Shown in pieces: positions 1 through 10,909 of a DNA stretch of 64,000 nt (positions are counted from its first letter, which is position 1; every line of letters begins with the position of its first letter). The translations under genes were made by a program, and so were the position numbers. Under the pieces are notes generated by a model that saw only the letters and a program-made list of their open reading frames with translations, was not told where the DNA came from and did no database searches. Source of the stretch: Adiantum capillus-veneris (taxonomy: Eukaryota; Streptophyta; Polypodiopsida; Polypodiales; Pteridaceae); the NCBI GenBank assembly GCA_014529385.2, contig CM043963.1:99554412-99618411 (forward strand), given 5' to 3'.

Positions 1-837
1 CCAATGGCGACAAACGATCCTAGAGGGACCAACACCACATATGGTACCAATCCCTCTTGACATATGGCAGGCAGGGGTAGTTCTACCCCCAAACTCCAAA
101 AAAATCACCATAAAATCTTCAATAAAAACTTGTTTTTTGCCCCAAGCTTCAAGTGCATGCCAATGGTTTCACAGACATCCAATCACTAGGTCGTAAAAAC
201 CACCCCAAACATGGCCTATCTGACTCCGACTCTACCTATTCCCCTATCATTTCTTCCTCCACATGACCTCAAACTAAGTGCTCCAACTTGGCAAAAAAAC
301 ATCGGATCCATTTCGGTTACCAATTGACCCAAACTTCAGCGCGTCGTATCTCGACAATTGTAGCTCCAATTGACAAGCCGCTTCTTCTTGTCAGTTCCAT
401 ATGTTGTCCTATATCTTCCTTAACCTCATCAAGCTTTACAAAACATCTTTAGACACACCAATCAAGACGACCAAATATGCACAGAACTGGCTCCCGATGA
501 CACTTCATCTTCTAATATCTCTCCCATCTCGGCTCTGATTGACAATTTGAAAATACCAACACTTCACTATTCAAGCTCTACACATCTATCACTTCAAACT
601 GGCTTTGACCACCTATCCTAATCTGCCCAATCCGTTTCATATATGCAATCATCTCCAACTTCAAACGTTGGATAGAGGGAAAGGGGAACACACCAGGCAC
701 ACAAACAACACACATCTTTATAGCCCATGATAATCATTGCACCCCAATCCACTAGATTTCACCTTCAAAACTTGCACAACTAACAACAGACCACACCGTA
801 TTTTGCATGTTTACGACCGTGCCACAACACACACCCA
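1..837 (-). mobile_element. LTR-retrotransposon relic, left half, interrupted at 838
   Basis: No coding potential is seen. Positions about 650-835 match 42665-42845 closely, including 'cccaatccactagatttcac' and 'tttacgaccgtgccacaac'. Positions 1-160 match 47450-47611 (for example 'cttcaataaaaacttgtttt'). The copy at 42.7 kb has a TATA-like box (ctataaag) on the minus strand upstream of a minus-strand gag-like ORF, so I orient this family on minus. Similarity stops abruptly at 837/838 and resumes with sequence starting just after 39156. This is therefore the left flank of the large insertion described at 838-39156. Confidence 0.6.
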
Positions 838-861
838 TTAGGAAAAGTTTGGACTCAAAAA
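838..861 (+). repeat. Left terminal inverted repeat of the giant element
   Basis: TTAGGAAAAGTTTGGACT followed by C and an A run. It is an exact 18-nt match to the reverse complement of 39139-39156. A shared TTAGAGAGAGA follows some 15-25 nt further in, offset by an indel of about 20 nt between the two ends. Confidence 0.7.
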
Positions 862-1253
862 AGGACTTTTTTTGCGTTAGAGAGAGAATGTTGTTCGATC
901 AATAGAGTTTGAGTCACCACAACGGTAGCTCCAATTTATTTGATTTTTATCTCAAATTTTTGCGTTTTCAAAAAAGAGTTTTTTCTGTTAAAAAAATATG
1001 AATAAGAAGATACGACGCGATTTGTGCAAATTATTCCCCTGCCATGGGCGACGAATGTCGAATGTGCCATAACTCACATTCAATGAGGCACACCTTTTGA
1101 TGAACACTTTTCAAGCTACTACTTCTTGTGTAAACTAGTGAGCCTCTTTTCTTTTATCGGTTCTGCGTAGTGTCACTTTGTAGCTAATAGAAGCAAAGAT
1201 GGAAGGAAGACGACCACAACGACCATCCGCCTCTGTTAGACCATGGTCGTTGG

Positions 1254-1508
1254 ATGTCTACCACAGTCACCATTCGTAGTTGGGTTCTACTTCAAACAAG
1301 AAGAAGAAAACGGATGTCAAATGAATTCATCAACAGCTACAAAGGACGTGTGAAAGATTTTCGCTTGTCTCAAATGGGAAAGACAGTGAAAGAGGTGCTC
1401 ATTGAGCATGCATATATGCACTCCGAACTACGACTACAAAAGTCACCTTTGGGGTTTCCTGCTCATAGACCAAACTGTGTGACTACTATATCGCTAAAAA
1501 GTCTTTGA
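1254..1508 (+). other. Possible upstream exon of the left-end gene
   Basis: An 84-codon open frame directly before the better-supported exon at 1572. It contains a readable stretch (SNEFINSYKGRVKDF, then a run ending near SPLGFPAHRP). The first codon is not ATG, so the stated start is not meaningful. It has no recognised domain. It could be an upstream exon of the 1572-2503 gene, but I could not fix a donor site. Treat as weak. Confidence 0.25.
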
Positions 1509-1571
1509 AGATCCTTCAAGTTATTTTGTTGACTATTTCTTGTGACCATTCTCTTATCTTTTGTTTTTGCA

Positions 1572-2503
1572 GATATTTATCCTTCTAACAAAGAAGACTG
1601 GCAACCAATTGAGTGCATAATTGGTATTTTTGATGCTTTTCATGCTTCGGTGGGAGCACTTATGTACAGAACTAGTGCGAGAAGAGCTCTCGCAGAGAGG
1701 GGAGTTTTCTTTTACGACTACTTTTACAACGCCCCTTGCTCTGTCCATGGATTTGGTACTTTGAAACCTTTCCCTCTTCCCCAACAAGATTCCCCAAAGT
1801 GGCCAATTCCAACTTCAGAAACCTCTGAGTGTTTTAAACTCAAGCTTCATCAGGAAATTTTGAACTGTTTGCGACCAAACATTGCATGCAGGCAACTACG
1901 AGTCAGTCTATTTATGCCATTACATGTCTTTATAGATTTATTCCACGATGAGGTTAGAAAAACAGAAACCATGTTCATCTGCAAATCCCAAACTTGCCTT
2001 GATTTTTTGTATGATAATTGGGATGTCAGTGATTCTGAAGGCATTTTGTGCAAAGTTGACAAGCGCTCGGTTGTGTGCAAGTGTATGATAGCATCACAAA
2101 ATTTTATAGTTTCTTTCTACTACATGAGGTGGCATCGAGTGAATGGTCAGTTTGGTAGCTATGGATCAAGATTTAAGTGACAATGCTTTTAATACCTTGA
2201 TGTCCACCGAGATATGGTTTTCAAATTATTTGCTTACAGTTGTTGTGGTCAAATCAAATGTCACTTTAAGACAGGTTCGAGAGAATTTGTTAAATGAGTC
2301 CGATCTCAATTTGCCTTCAAAATTTGTTTTCAAGTGTAACATGCGAAAGGTACTAATCTACATGTATTACTTTTATACGTTGATGTTTCTATCGTGCTCA
2401 TGTATCCCAATGTCTTATCGCGTACGTTGCATTGTAGGTACCTCACAGACAAGAAAATACGACTCTTTGTGCACAGATTACCAGCGAGACAAACTTGAAA
2501 TAG
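1572..2503 (+). pseudogene. Unrecognised spliced gene near the left end of the giant element
   Basis: A pyrimidine-rich acceptor (gtttttgcag) at 1562-1571 opens a frame of about 200 codons to about 2180 (DIYPSNKEDWQPIE at its start). A second frame from ATG 2143 (MVSLVAMDQDLSDN) runs to 2349. There a donor AAG|GTACTAATC and an acceptor TTGCATTGTAG define an 88-bp intron (2350-2437) in phase 0. The spliced end reads LPSKFVFKCNMRK then VPHRQENTTLCAQ and stops at TAG 2501-2503. The pattern 'T-L-R-x-V-R-x-x-L ... L-P-x-x-F-V-F ... V-P-x-R-Q-E' is like a small domain at the C terminus of other transposon-encoded proteins, but I cannot name it. A frame change near 2143 is needed to make one protein, unless the ATG at 2143 starts a separate gene. 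Confidence 0.4.
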
Positions 2504-2720
2504 TGAACTTATTGTACACAATGATTCAAATACTATTCTCAAAGATTACTCGACAAAGGTAGCTCTCTACATTACCAAACATCATTGGATCCTCACTCTC
2601 CCATTCTTTTGGAAAAGTGTACACAAAATTTTGTAAACTTCAACCATAATCAAAACAAAAGTCAAATTTCAATCTACTGCTTGTAATCAATTTGTCAAAA
2701 GTACATTTCATAATCTCTTT

Positions 2721-3218
2721 CTAATCTTGTGCGTGCGGTGATGTGGGGGTTGTTGGTTGAGGTTGAGGAGAGGTGGTGGCTTGGGGTTTTGGGGGCTCTG
2801 GAGCTACTTCATGAGTAGGAGAGGTGCTGGGTGGGGGGTTTGGGGGATTTGGAGCTGCTTCATGAGTAGGAGAGGTGCTAGGTGGGGGGTTTGAGGGTTG
2901 TGGAGTTGTTTCTTTAGGACGAGAGCTGGTGGGAGCTTGGGTTGGGGAGGCATCTGGGGAGATATTGATATGTGCTTGTGTTGGAGTGGTAGACACGGGG
3001 TATCTTGTCGGCGGTGGAGGCCTAGGCGTGGGCCTTGGTGCTGGCGGGATAAAAGCATCACGTGCTCCGTCTGGACGCATGGTCACGCAATTGATCAAGT
3101 TTTCAATCATTCTGTTTCTAAACGAAGAAACATCAACCTTTGAATAATCTGCCAAATTTCTTACCTGCGTTAAGAACATCATGTTTATTAACATAGCTAC
3201 TAAGTTATTAAGATACAA
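2721..3218 (-). CDS. Proline-rich exon with 17-residue repeats
   Basis: The minus-strand open frame encodes a basic/polar start (about residues 10-50, including RPDGARDAFIPPAPRP) and then a long Pro/Thr/Ser-rich tail ending in SPHAQD. The tail has tandem 51-bp (17-residue) repeats containing PPNPPPSTSPTHEA; the unit recurs at 2811 and 2862 and in decayed form before that. It is preceded by a possible acceptor (cttaacgcag), so it is probably a 3'-terminal exon. No catalytic domain is visible. The plus strand is G-rich here, and the plus-strand ORFs over it are shadows. Function unknown; low-complexity tails of this kind are common in transposon and structural proteins. Confidence 0.4.
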   Translation of the reverse strand: MYLNNLVAMLINMMFLTQVRNLADYSKVDVSSFRNRMIENLINCVTMRPDGARDAFIPPAPRPTPRPPPPTRYPVSTTPTQAHINISPDASPTQAPTSSRPKETTPQPSNPPPSTSPTHEAAPNPPNPPPSTSPTHEVAPEPPKPQATTSPQPQPTTPTSPHAQD

Positions 3219-3419
3219 ATCTGTAAACGAGTGTCAAATGCTTACACTTCTACGACTTCCATCAAGCATGACCCCGAACAAAATTTATGCATTGATTAAG
3301 ACCCTCCATCCACAAGAGTAGGCAGCGTCCTTCTTAGGTACTTTGTAACTAATAATCGTAAGATTCTCATATAACACCATTTTAGATAATTTGGGAAAAT
3401 CCCGTTTCCCAAATTCTAA

Positions 3420-3880
3420 ATGTGTATACTAGGATTGTGTTATTTTATGATTTCTAAGCTCTAGCTGCCTTTAATTTAGAGAAATTATCATGATTGTATG
3501 AGTCTATTTTAATTTCTCTACTATAAAATTTAAGAATAAACATCCAATATAGTTTTTGGAAAGAGGATTTGTATGACATGAGTGCTTTTCAAAATTCAAC
3601 AAATGCTTCTAGAAGTAGCTTCTCAAAAAATGAGGTGTCAAAAAAATCAATTGATATGATTTTAAAGCAGCATATAGATTGACAACAGTAATTAAAAAAG
3701 ATAATATGTAAAGGCAAATACTATTAAACACTCTTGTCATAATTTGGTGACCTTAATCCATGTATAACAAAATACTTGGTCATGGTTTTGTAGCATGCTA
3801 TCAAGTTTTAAATACACGATAATTTAAACAACATTCAAACTAATATTTCACACTTAAAAAGTCAAAACAATACAATAGAG
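3420..3880. other. AT-rich spacer, no gene seen
   Basis: No open frame of interest. A short hairpin-forming stretch (AATTTGGGAAA ... TTTCCCAAATT) lies at about 3389-3417 just before it. The piece 'aacaccattttagat' there also occurs in the last exon of the H3/Ulp1-like gene on the minus strand near 31.9 kb. Confidence 0.4.
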
Positions 3881-4620
3881 TATCCTATGGCTATAATACC
3901 ATGAGATGCCATCTATTGCACCTATGGCCTTAAAGCCATATGGTGCTCTTTGTAGACATGTCTATGACTTTAATATGTCTCTTTATGACCTCAAGGCCAT
4001 AGGGTTAGGATTGTTAGTTGGTCCCAACGTATAAAGATATCCAGTCCTTCAAAGCCATATGGGACTTTATTTATGTTCCACCCTATGTCCCTAAGGCTGT
4101 AGGTTGTCTTAGGGCCACACGATGTTGTTTATGCCAATAAGAAACCCTTCTATGCTCTATGTTGGCACTCTATGTCCTTAGGCACACAAGGTGTGCCTCG
4201 TATGCTAGTTAGAAACCCTTTATTCTATATGTTGTCACCATATGGCCTTAGACCATAGGGTGCCCTCTGTGCTAGTAAGAAATCCTCTATACTCTGTGTT
4301 TGCACCCTATCGACCTAGGGCCACAAGGTACCCTCTATGCTAGTAAGAAATCCTCTACGCTCAATATTGAGACCATGTGGCCCCAAAACCATGTGTACCC
4401 TCTAGGGCCACAAGGTACCCTCTATGCTAGTAAGAAATCCTCTACACTCAATATTGAGACCATGTGGCTCCAAAGCCATAGGATATCCTCTATGGTAGTG
4501 AGAAAAACCCTCTATGATCTATGTTCACAAACAACTAAAAAATCTAAACAATACTATAGAGTATCCTATGGCCCTAAGACCATAAGATGTCATCTATTGC
4601 ACCTATAATTCCATTTGGTA
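3880..4620. repeat. Palindromic TATGGCC/GGCCATA repeat block 1
   Basis: Repeating units of roughly 60-75 bp built from 'ctctatgctagtaagaaa' and 'ccctatggcc...ggccataggg' pieces. The core of each unit is an imperfect palindrome. ORFs here (for example near 4300-4608) are repeat translations, not genes. Confidence 0.85.
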
Positions 4621-5310
4621 TTTTATTTAACTATACAAAGTTAAATGAAACACTTACTTAGATAAACTATCATAATTCTAACTTTGAAATTATTTCTTAA
4701 CATAAAACTAGAATATAAAAACTCCTAATATAAGTTTGTGCCAAGGAATCAATGTTAAGATGAAGATTTTTTATATCAAGTACATGCTTTAAAACTTCAC
4801 TCAAAGGTTTTAGAGATGGTGTCTCAAAAAAAGGAGGTGTTTAAAAACACCATTTTATGTGAATAATACGAATTGTATACATTGATTATGTCAAAATAGT
4901 ATAAAGTATAAACATAAAGATTACCACCAACTTGACAGTTTCATAAAAATGATGGTCTTCATCGCATGTACAATAAAGTACTAACTAGAAAGAGTATGAT
5001 ATCTCCAAGATTGAGGGTGTTCAAAAAACACTGTTTAGTAACACTACCAAATATCAAGAACATTCTAATTGTTTCGATCACTTAATAAAGACAATTAATA
5101 AGAAGAAAAAGTCAACAATACCATAGAAGCATCAAACAATAAAACCAAAGAACTTGAATGAGAGAAGTCTCCTCACAATAGGATGCACGTCATTAAAAAA
5201 ATAGTTTAAAGATGTTTCAAGATATCCCACAACATTCCATCAAGTTTAAATTTTGAAAAGTACACAATGCCAAGTACTTGGTAGATGCTATTTAGAATAC
5301 TTAACTAGTA
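4620..5310. other. AT-rich spacer, no gene seen
   Basis: No supported gene. Contains short words also found in other spacers of the block, such as 'gtgtctcaaaaa' and 'aaaacacc'. Confidence 0.4.
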
Positions 5311-5313
5311 CAC

Positions 5314-6065
5314 TTAAAATGGCCTCCTTCTCTTGATATTTTGAGTCCTTTGAGACATATAACATTGCATTACATAGTGAGTCTTAGGATCAGGATGGAA
5401 CATTATAAAATTTCTTATGGTATAGTCCCTCTTGTCTTTAGCATACAACCATCCACATAACCATGGAACAATTTCATCTTTTAAAAAACTTTGAAGAAAT
5501 TGAGTAGGTTGGTTCCAAAACTTTGGAAAAATCATATAAGTTCCTTGCATATCCCACATCACTCGATATGGACTATCATCAAATATTATAGTGTTGCCCC
5601 CATTTAAATAATCAAATAGCTTCCATATGGTCGAAAGATTTTTGTGATAGGCTCTTTTGTAACCGATCATGAAATTTGAATTTTGGCAGCACCGGTTATC
5701 TATAATCATCTTGAATTTGTGACTTTGTGTAGGAAAACAAGTCTTGATTATGTGTTGAGATTTTTGTAAACGATGGCAGCTCCAAATCCAAACCTCAAAC
5801 AACTCAAAGCCAATCTTAAGAAATACTCTGCATCTGGACGCACCGCATACACCTCATTGTTATCTTCTACAATGCACATGGTCCAGGTTGGCCTTGATTG
5901 AAGCTCAAATGTTGCAAGAATCACACCCTCTAAATCCAAGATAAGCATTCTTTTGTCCTGTTTGAAAGATGTTGGTAGATAATGAAACCATTGCTCTTGG
6001 TTTGAACGTGATATTTGATGTAATATGAAAGGGAGCTTCTGTATTTTGTGATAATCTAGTAGCAA
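5314..6065 (-). pseudogene. FCP1-like HAD phosphatase gene, frameshifted copy
   Basis: Two overlapping minus-strand frames form one HAD/FCP1-homology fold. The first frame (6065 to about 5800) carries motif I as LDLEGVILATFE, then RPDAEYFLRLAL. A frame change near 5790-5800 is needed before EVWIWSCHRLQKSQ. The second frame (to 5314) ends with the Asp-pair motif NTIIFDDSPYRVM and GTYMIFPKFW. FCP1/SCP phosphatases dephosphorylate phospho-Ser/Thr, classically on the RNA polymerase II CTD, using the first Asp of DxDx(T/V) as nucleophile. Here the first Asp is kept but the second is Glu. With the frame break I call it a pseudogene. It lies about 520 bp downstream of the other FCP1-like gene on the same strand, so a tandem duplicate is likely. 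Confidence 0.65.
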
Positions 6066-6129
6066 AACATTTTTTCTTAGAAGCCCTAAAATGATTTGAA
6101 AAAAAAGTTAATATAGAGATCTTAAGTGT

Positions 6130-6330
6130 GTTGAAGACCTTAGGGACATAGGGTGCTAATTTGTGGTTACACTTAGTAAGTCCTATGCAAGAACATAGGC
6201 CAAACTATGACCCTATGGCCTTAGATTCATAGGGTGTTGAGACCATAAAGTGAAATTCCCCCAAGGTTATAGAGCAAGATTTGACCTTATGAGCATGTAG
6301 ATTGTCCTTGATGGCATAGTGAACTCAAAT
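6130..6330. repeat. Short decayed block of the palindromic repeat
   Basis: Contains 'ccttagggacatagggtg', 'ccctatggccttag' and similar fragments between the two FCP1-like genes. Confidence 0.5.
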
Positions 6331-6585
6331 TTCAAAGCAAACAACTATAAAAGCTTTTTAAAAAAAGAGCATTTGGCACATGAAACTTAGAAGTTACTTA
6401 TAGTATTGAAAGACAATTTAAAAAACTATTAATCATTTACATCTTCATATATCTTAAAACCCTAAGCACTCTAACAAAGTCTCTGAGTACATAAAGATCT
6501 TTGTAAATGACAAAATGTTACAAAACATTGCTCAATCACTTCTTGATATAGGGCAATTTGAGATCATACTGAATTTTTAGATGCT

Positions 6586-7950
6586 TTATATAATTCCTGG
6601 CTTCATGTACTTCACAGGCTCCTTGTATCCCAATTTTTGGGCAAGCATGATTGCTTCTGTACCGTTCAAGGCTGATAATGATTTGATATTCTTTAAGACC
6701 CTTACTTTTTCTCGATCACATGCTAAAAGTTTCTTGTCTTGACTTCGAGTGAACATTCCACTAGTGCTAGATGTTGTAACTTTCTCATCGTGAAGAGGAC
6801 AAGAAACTTCTGGTATCCTTCCCGTGGAGTAGGTTTTTCCTAGAAAAATTAGATTTCTCTCCTCCCACTCTGCAACAACCTTGTGTATACGGTTATAAAG
6901 CTCATGACCTTGAGCAATGGGTGCTTGTCCATATAAATGAGACCCTGTAACTATGCAAATGTCATTAACATGATTGAGAGCTTTGATATATGGTAGCAGC
7001 TCCCCAAGGAGGATATTATCCTCCTCATCATCAACATTAAATGATGGTGGAAAAATAAAATTCAATGCAGGATTCACACATCCCTTTAATGGTTCATCAT
7101 CTACAAGAAGAAATCTTCTTGCATCAAGCCCAAATTTTGATGACGCAATAGCCAACGGCTTGAAAAGTGTTTCTACTCCTGGATTATCTAAGCGAGTGAT
7201 CCTTGATTCTACGCATGGTTGACATTGGCTTTGCCCCCAGACCATAAAGAATGGAAATTTTTCTTTAGCTTCCTTTTCTAAAATCTTGATGATGTCCACA
7301 ACATGCATGTCATTAGCAGCTGACCATATCCCTACATTGAAATTGCTAAGTAGAGCCTTTAAAAACTCAATGCATCCTGGACGAATAACAATATGCTCAT
7401 GTCCAAACTTTAAGCTCTTCATTTTCTTGAACTTTTGCCAGCATCTCCTCAGGAACAATCCACACAAGCTCACTATTATAGTCAGCATTGGTTTGTTGGT
7501 GGATGGAAGGTCTGACTCACTATGCACTTCGATTTCCAAATCCTGGGGTGCTAAAATATTTGTGTTGGATTCTCCTTCTAGCGTTGCACATGTTATGGAA
7601 CTTCCATTGCCTTCTACATCCATTGTGGTGTCATGCAATCCAATTCCCAACTCTTGGGCTACTAGAATATTTTCATTGGATTATTCTTCTTCCCTTGCAC
7701 ATGTTCTGGAACTTTCACTGTCTTCTTCCATTGGATTACACTTTAAATTTATCTCCAGTCGTTGTAGCATTTGACCTTCAAAGACTTGTAGATTCTTGTC
7801 ATCTTCGTCAGAAACTCTTTGGTTGACATGGAGATTGATATAATCTTTCTCAGTAGGGTCAATGGAATTAGCATCCTCTATACCAACAATCTCGAGTAAA
7901 ACTTTGTCAGCCACAATATCTTGTTGAAGGACTGAAAGTTTAAAGAACAC
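6586..7950 (-). pseudogene. FCP1-like HAD phosphatase-like gene with lost catalytic Asp and premature stop
   Basis: An exon starts at 7950 directly after an AG acceptor (ctaaaattag|GTGTTC); the first codon is GTG, so it is not a true start. It encodes FFKLSVLQQDIVADKV and an acidic region, hits TAA at about 7681-7683, and continues in the same frame to 6586 (about 354 more codons). The second part is FCP1/HAD-like: RPGCIEFLKALLSNF, VGIWSAANDMHV and the Asp-pair motif FLLVDDEPLKGCVNP. The motif-I position reads IIVSLCGLFLRR, so both catalytic Asp residues are gone. The tandem copies at 10.3 and 13.0 kb have GAA-type codons where this copy has TAA, so the stop is a private G-to-T change. Predicted non-catalytic even if expressed. 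The C-terminal 120 residues are unrecognised. Confidence 0.65.
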
Positions 7951-8249
7951 CTAATTTTAGATTCCAAAGTATCTACATTTTCATAACTCTTTTTTGTCAC
8001 ACTCTTAGAAAAAACTAATCGCAAATAGCAAATTTACTAACTGACAACACATCTACAATGAATTTATTTTTATGCTCCTTATTGTCTAGAGATTCCTAAT
8101 CTTTATCTACCTACATTAGGTCTTTGTCCATGATGGTGGTGCCTAGAAGTATACTTGGAGAAACATTTATGCCTTTAAGCTCTAGAGCACAAGTCTCATT
8201 TTCTATTTCCAATGATCTTCTTGCATGGATGATTTCCTTGACTAGGTTT

Positions 8250-10210
8250 CTTAGGGCCTTCAGGCCATACGGTTCTCATCGTAGATATCTCTATGACTTT
8301 AAGATAATCCAAAATATGTCTCAAGGCCATAGGGTTAGGATTGTTGGGAGGTCTCAACATATAAATAGATATATGGCTTCAAAGCCATATGGTACTTTAT
8401 TTATGTGCCACCCTATGGCCCTAAGGCCATGGGTTGTCATAGGGCCACAAGATGCCCTCTATGAGCACTAGTAAGAAACCATATATACTTTATGTTGGCA
8501 CCCTATGACCCGAGGGCAAAAAGGTCTGCCTCTTATGCTAGTAAGAAACCCTTTATGCTACATATTGTCACTCTATGGCCTTTGGGCCTTAGGGTGCCCT
8601 CTGTGCTAGTAACACATCCTCTATGCTCTATGTTTGCACCCTATGGACCTAGGGCCACAAGGTACCCTCTATGATAGTAAGAAATCCTCTATTTTCTATG
8701 TTTGTACCCTATGGACCTAGGGCCACAAGGTACCCTCTATGCTAGTAAGAAATCCTCTTTGCTCAATATTGAAACCCTATGGCCCCAAGGCCATAGGATG
8801 TCCTCTATGCTAGTAAGAAAAACACTCTGCGTTCTATGTTGGCACCCTATGGAGACTTGAGGGCCACAAGGTACCCTTTATAATGCTACTAAGAAACCTT
8901 GTATGCTCTAGGGGAGCACCAAATAGCCCCTAGGCCACAAGATTCCCTCTATGCTAGAAAGAAAACCTCTACGGTCTACATTGGCAACCTACAACCCTCG
9001 GGCCATAGGGTGCATCAAATGGCTCCTAGGCCACATGGTGCCCTCTATGCTAGAAAGGAAACCTCTGCGCTCTACAGTGACACTCTATGGTCCCAAGGCC
9101 ATAGGGTGCCCCTTACGCCTAGTATGACGCCATTGAAACTCTATATTTGCATCTAAATATCGTAGGCCACAAGGTGAGCTCTATGTTAGTAAGAAACCAT
9201 CTAAACTCTATGTTTGTAACCTATGGCCCAAAGGCCATAGGATAGCCAAGGAACCCTTTAGGAGAATTCCCCACAAAGACCACCTTATGGCCTTATGGTG
9301 ATTTAGTGGCCTAGGTGCCCTTCTTAAGACTCTTTTATTTTTTGTATCATATGGCCCCAGGGAAATAAGCTATCCTCTATGCTATCAAAAAACCGTTAAT
9401 GCTCTTTGTTGGAATCATATGGCCCCAAGGCCATAGGGTGCTCTCTATGCTAGCAAGAAACCCTCCATGCTCTATGTTTGCACCCTATGGCACCAAGGAC
9501 TTAGGGTGTCCTCCATGATAGTAAGAAACCCTCTATGCTCTAATTTTAAACCCCATTTGACTATGTTGACACCCTATGGCCCCAGGGCCATAGGGTGCTC
9601 CCTAGGGCCACAAGATGCCCTTCAACCTAGGAAAAGACCCTTTATGCCCTAAATTGGTACTCTTTGGCCTCAAGGTCATAGGGTAACTTCTATGCTAGTA
9701 GGATACATTATATGGTCTAGGTTTCCACTCTATTGCGTAGGGCTAAAAGGTTTGCTCTATGAAGAAACCATGTATACTATATGTTGGCAGTGTATGGCCC
9801 TAGGGATAGAAGGAAACCCTAGGGCTATAGGGTGTCCTCTATGCTACTATCATATGGTCCAAGGGCCAGATAGTGACCAAGGTATCATGTGTGTGAGAAT
9901 TCTCTACTATATATACAAAAACCACTTTATGGCACTATGGCGTCCCAGGTGCTAATAAAAATCCCTCTATGCTCTATGTTGGCACCCTATGGCCCCAAGG
10001 TCATAGGGCGGTCTTTATGCTAGTAAAATTCCCTCTATGCACTATGTTTACGTGTATACTTGTAAGAAGCCATTTATGCACTAGGTTGGCATCTTATGAC
10101 CCTAGATCCATAAGATGTCCTCTATGGTAAAAGAGAAATTGTACATGGGATATGATGGCATCCTATGATCCTAGGGCCATAGGGTGTCCTCTATGCTAGC
10201 AAAATGTGTA
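8250..10210. repeat. Palindromic repeat block inside tandem unit 1
   Basis: About 2 kb of 60-75 bp units: 'ctctatgctagtaagaaacc', 'ctctatgttggcaccctatg' and a palindromic core joining CCCTATGGCC to GGCCATAGGG. All ORFs here are repeat translations. Confidence 0.9.
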
Positions 10211-10212
10211 AG

Positions 10213-10599
10213 TTAATACTCCGAAATTGAAAGAGCTTTATATACAATTAAAAAAAAACCTTTTACTTCCATTGTGGTGTCATGCAATCCAATTCTCAAC
10301 TCTTGGGCTACTAGAATATTTTCATTGGATTCTTCTTCTTCCCTTGCACATGTTCTGGAACTTTCACTGTCTTCTTCCATTGGATTACTCTTTAAATTTA
10401 TCTCCAATTGTTGTAGCAGTTCACCTTCAAAGACTTGTAGATTCTTGTCATCTTCGTCAGAAACTCTTTGGTTGACATGGAGATTGATAGAATCTTTCTC
10501 AGTAGGGTCAATGGAATTAGCATCCTCTATACCAACAATCTCGAGTAAAACTTTGCCATCCGCAATATCTTGTTGAAGGACTGAAAGTTTAAAGAACAC
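10213..10599 (-). pseudogene. Orphan 5' exon of the FCP1-like gene (copy 2)
   Basis: Encodes FFKLSVLQQDIADGKV, an acidic middle (DPTEKDSINLHVNQRVSDED) and the NILVAQELRIGLHDTTMEVK end, then runs into unrelated sequence. Starts at GTG after an AG acceptor, as in copy 1. No TAA is present where copy 1 has one. No phosphatase domain follows; the downstream sequence is the palindromic repeat of the previous unit. A by-product of the tandem duplication, probably not a functional gene. Confidence 0.65.
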
Positions 10600-10909
10600 C
10601 TAATTTTAGATTCCAAAGTATCTACATTTTCATAACTCTTTTTTGACACACTCTTAGAAAAAACTAATCGCAAATAGCAAATTTACTAACTGACAACACA
10701 TCTACAATGAATTTATTTTTATGCTCCTTATTGTCTAGAGATTCCTAATCTTTATCTACCTACATTAGGTCTTTGTCCATGATGGTGGTGCCTAGAAGTA
10801 TACTTGGAGAAACATTTATGCCTTTAAGCTCTAGAGCACAAGTCTCATTTTCTATTTCCAATGATCTTCTTGCATGGATGATTTCCTTGACTAGGTTTCT
10901 TAGGGCCTT

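Noticed and set aside
7681-7950. Independent small protein starting at 7950
   Set aside because: The first codon is GTG directly behind a splice acceptor, and the frame continues past one TAA into the phosphatase-like region.
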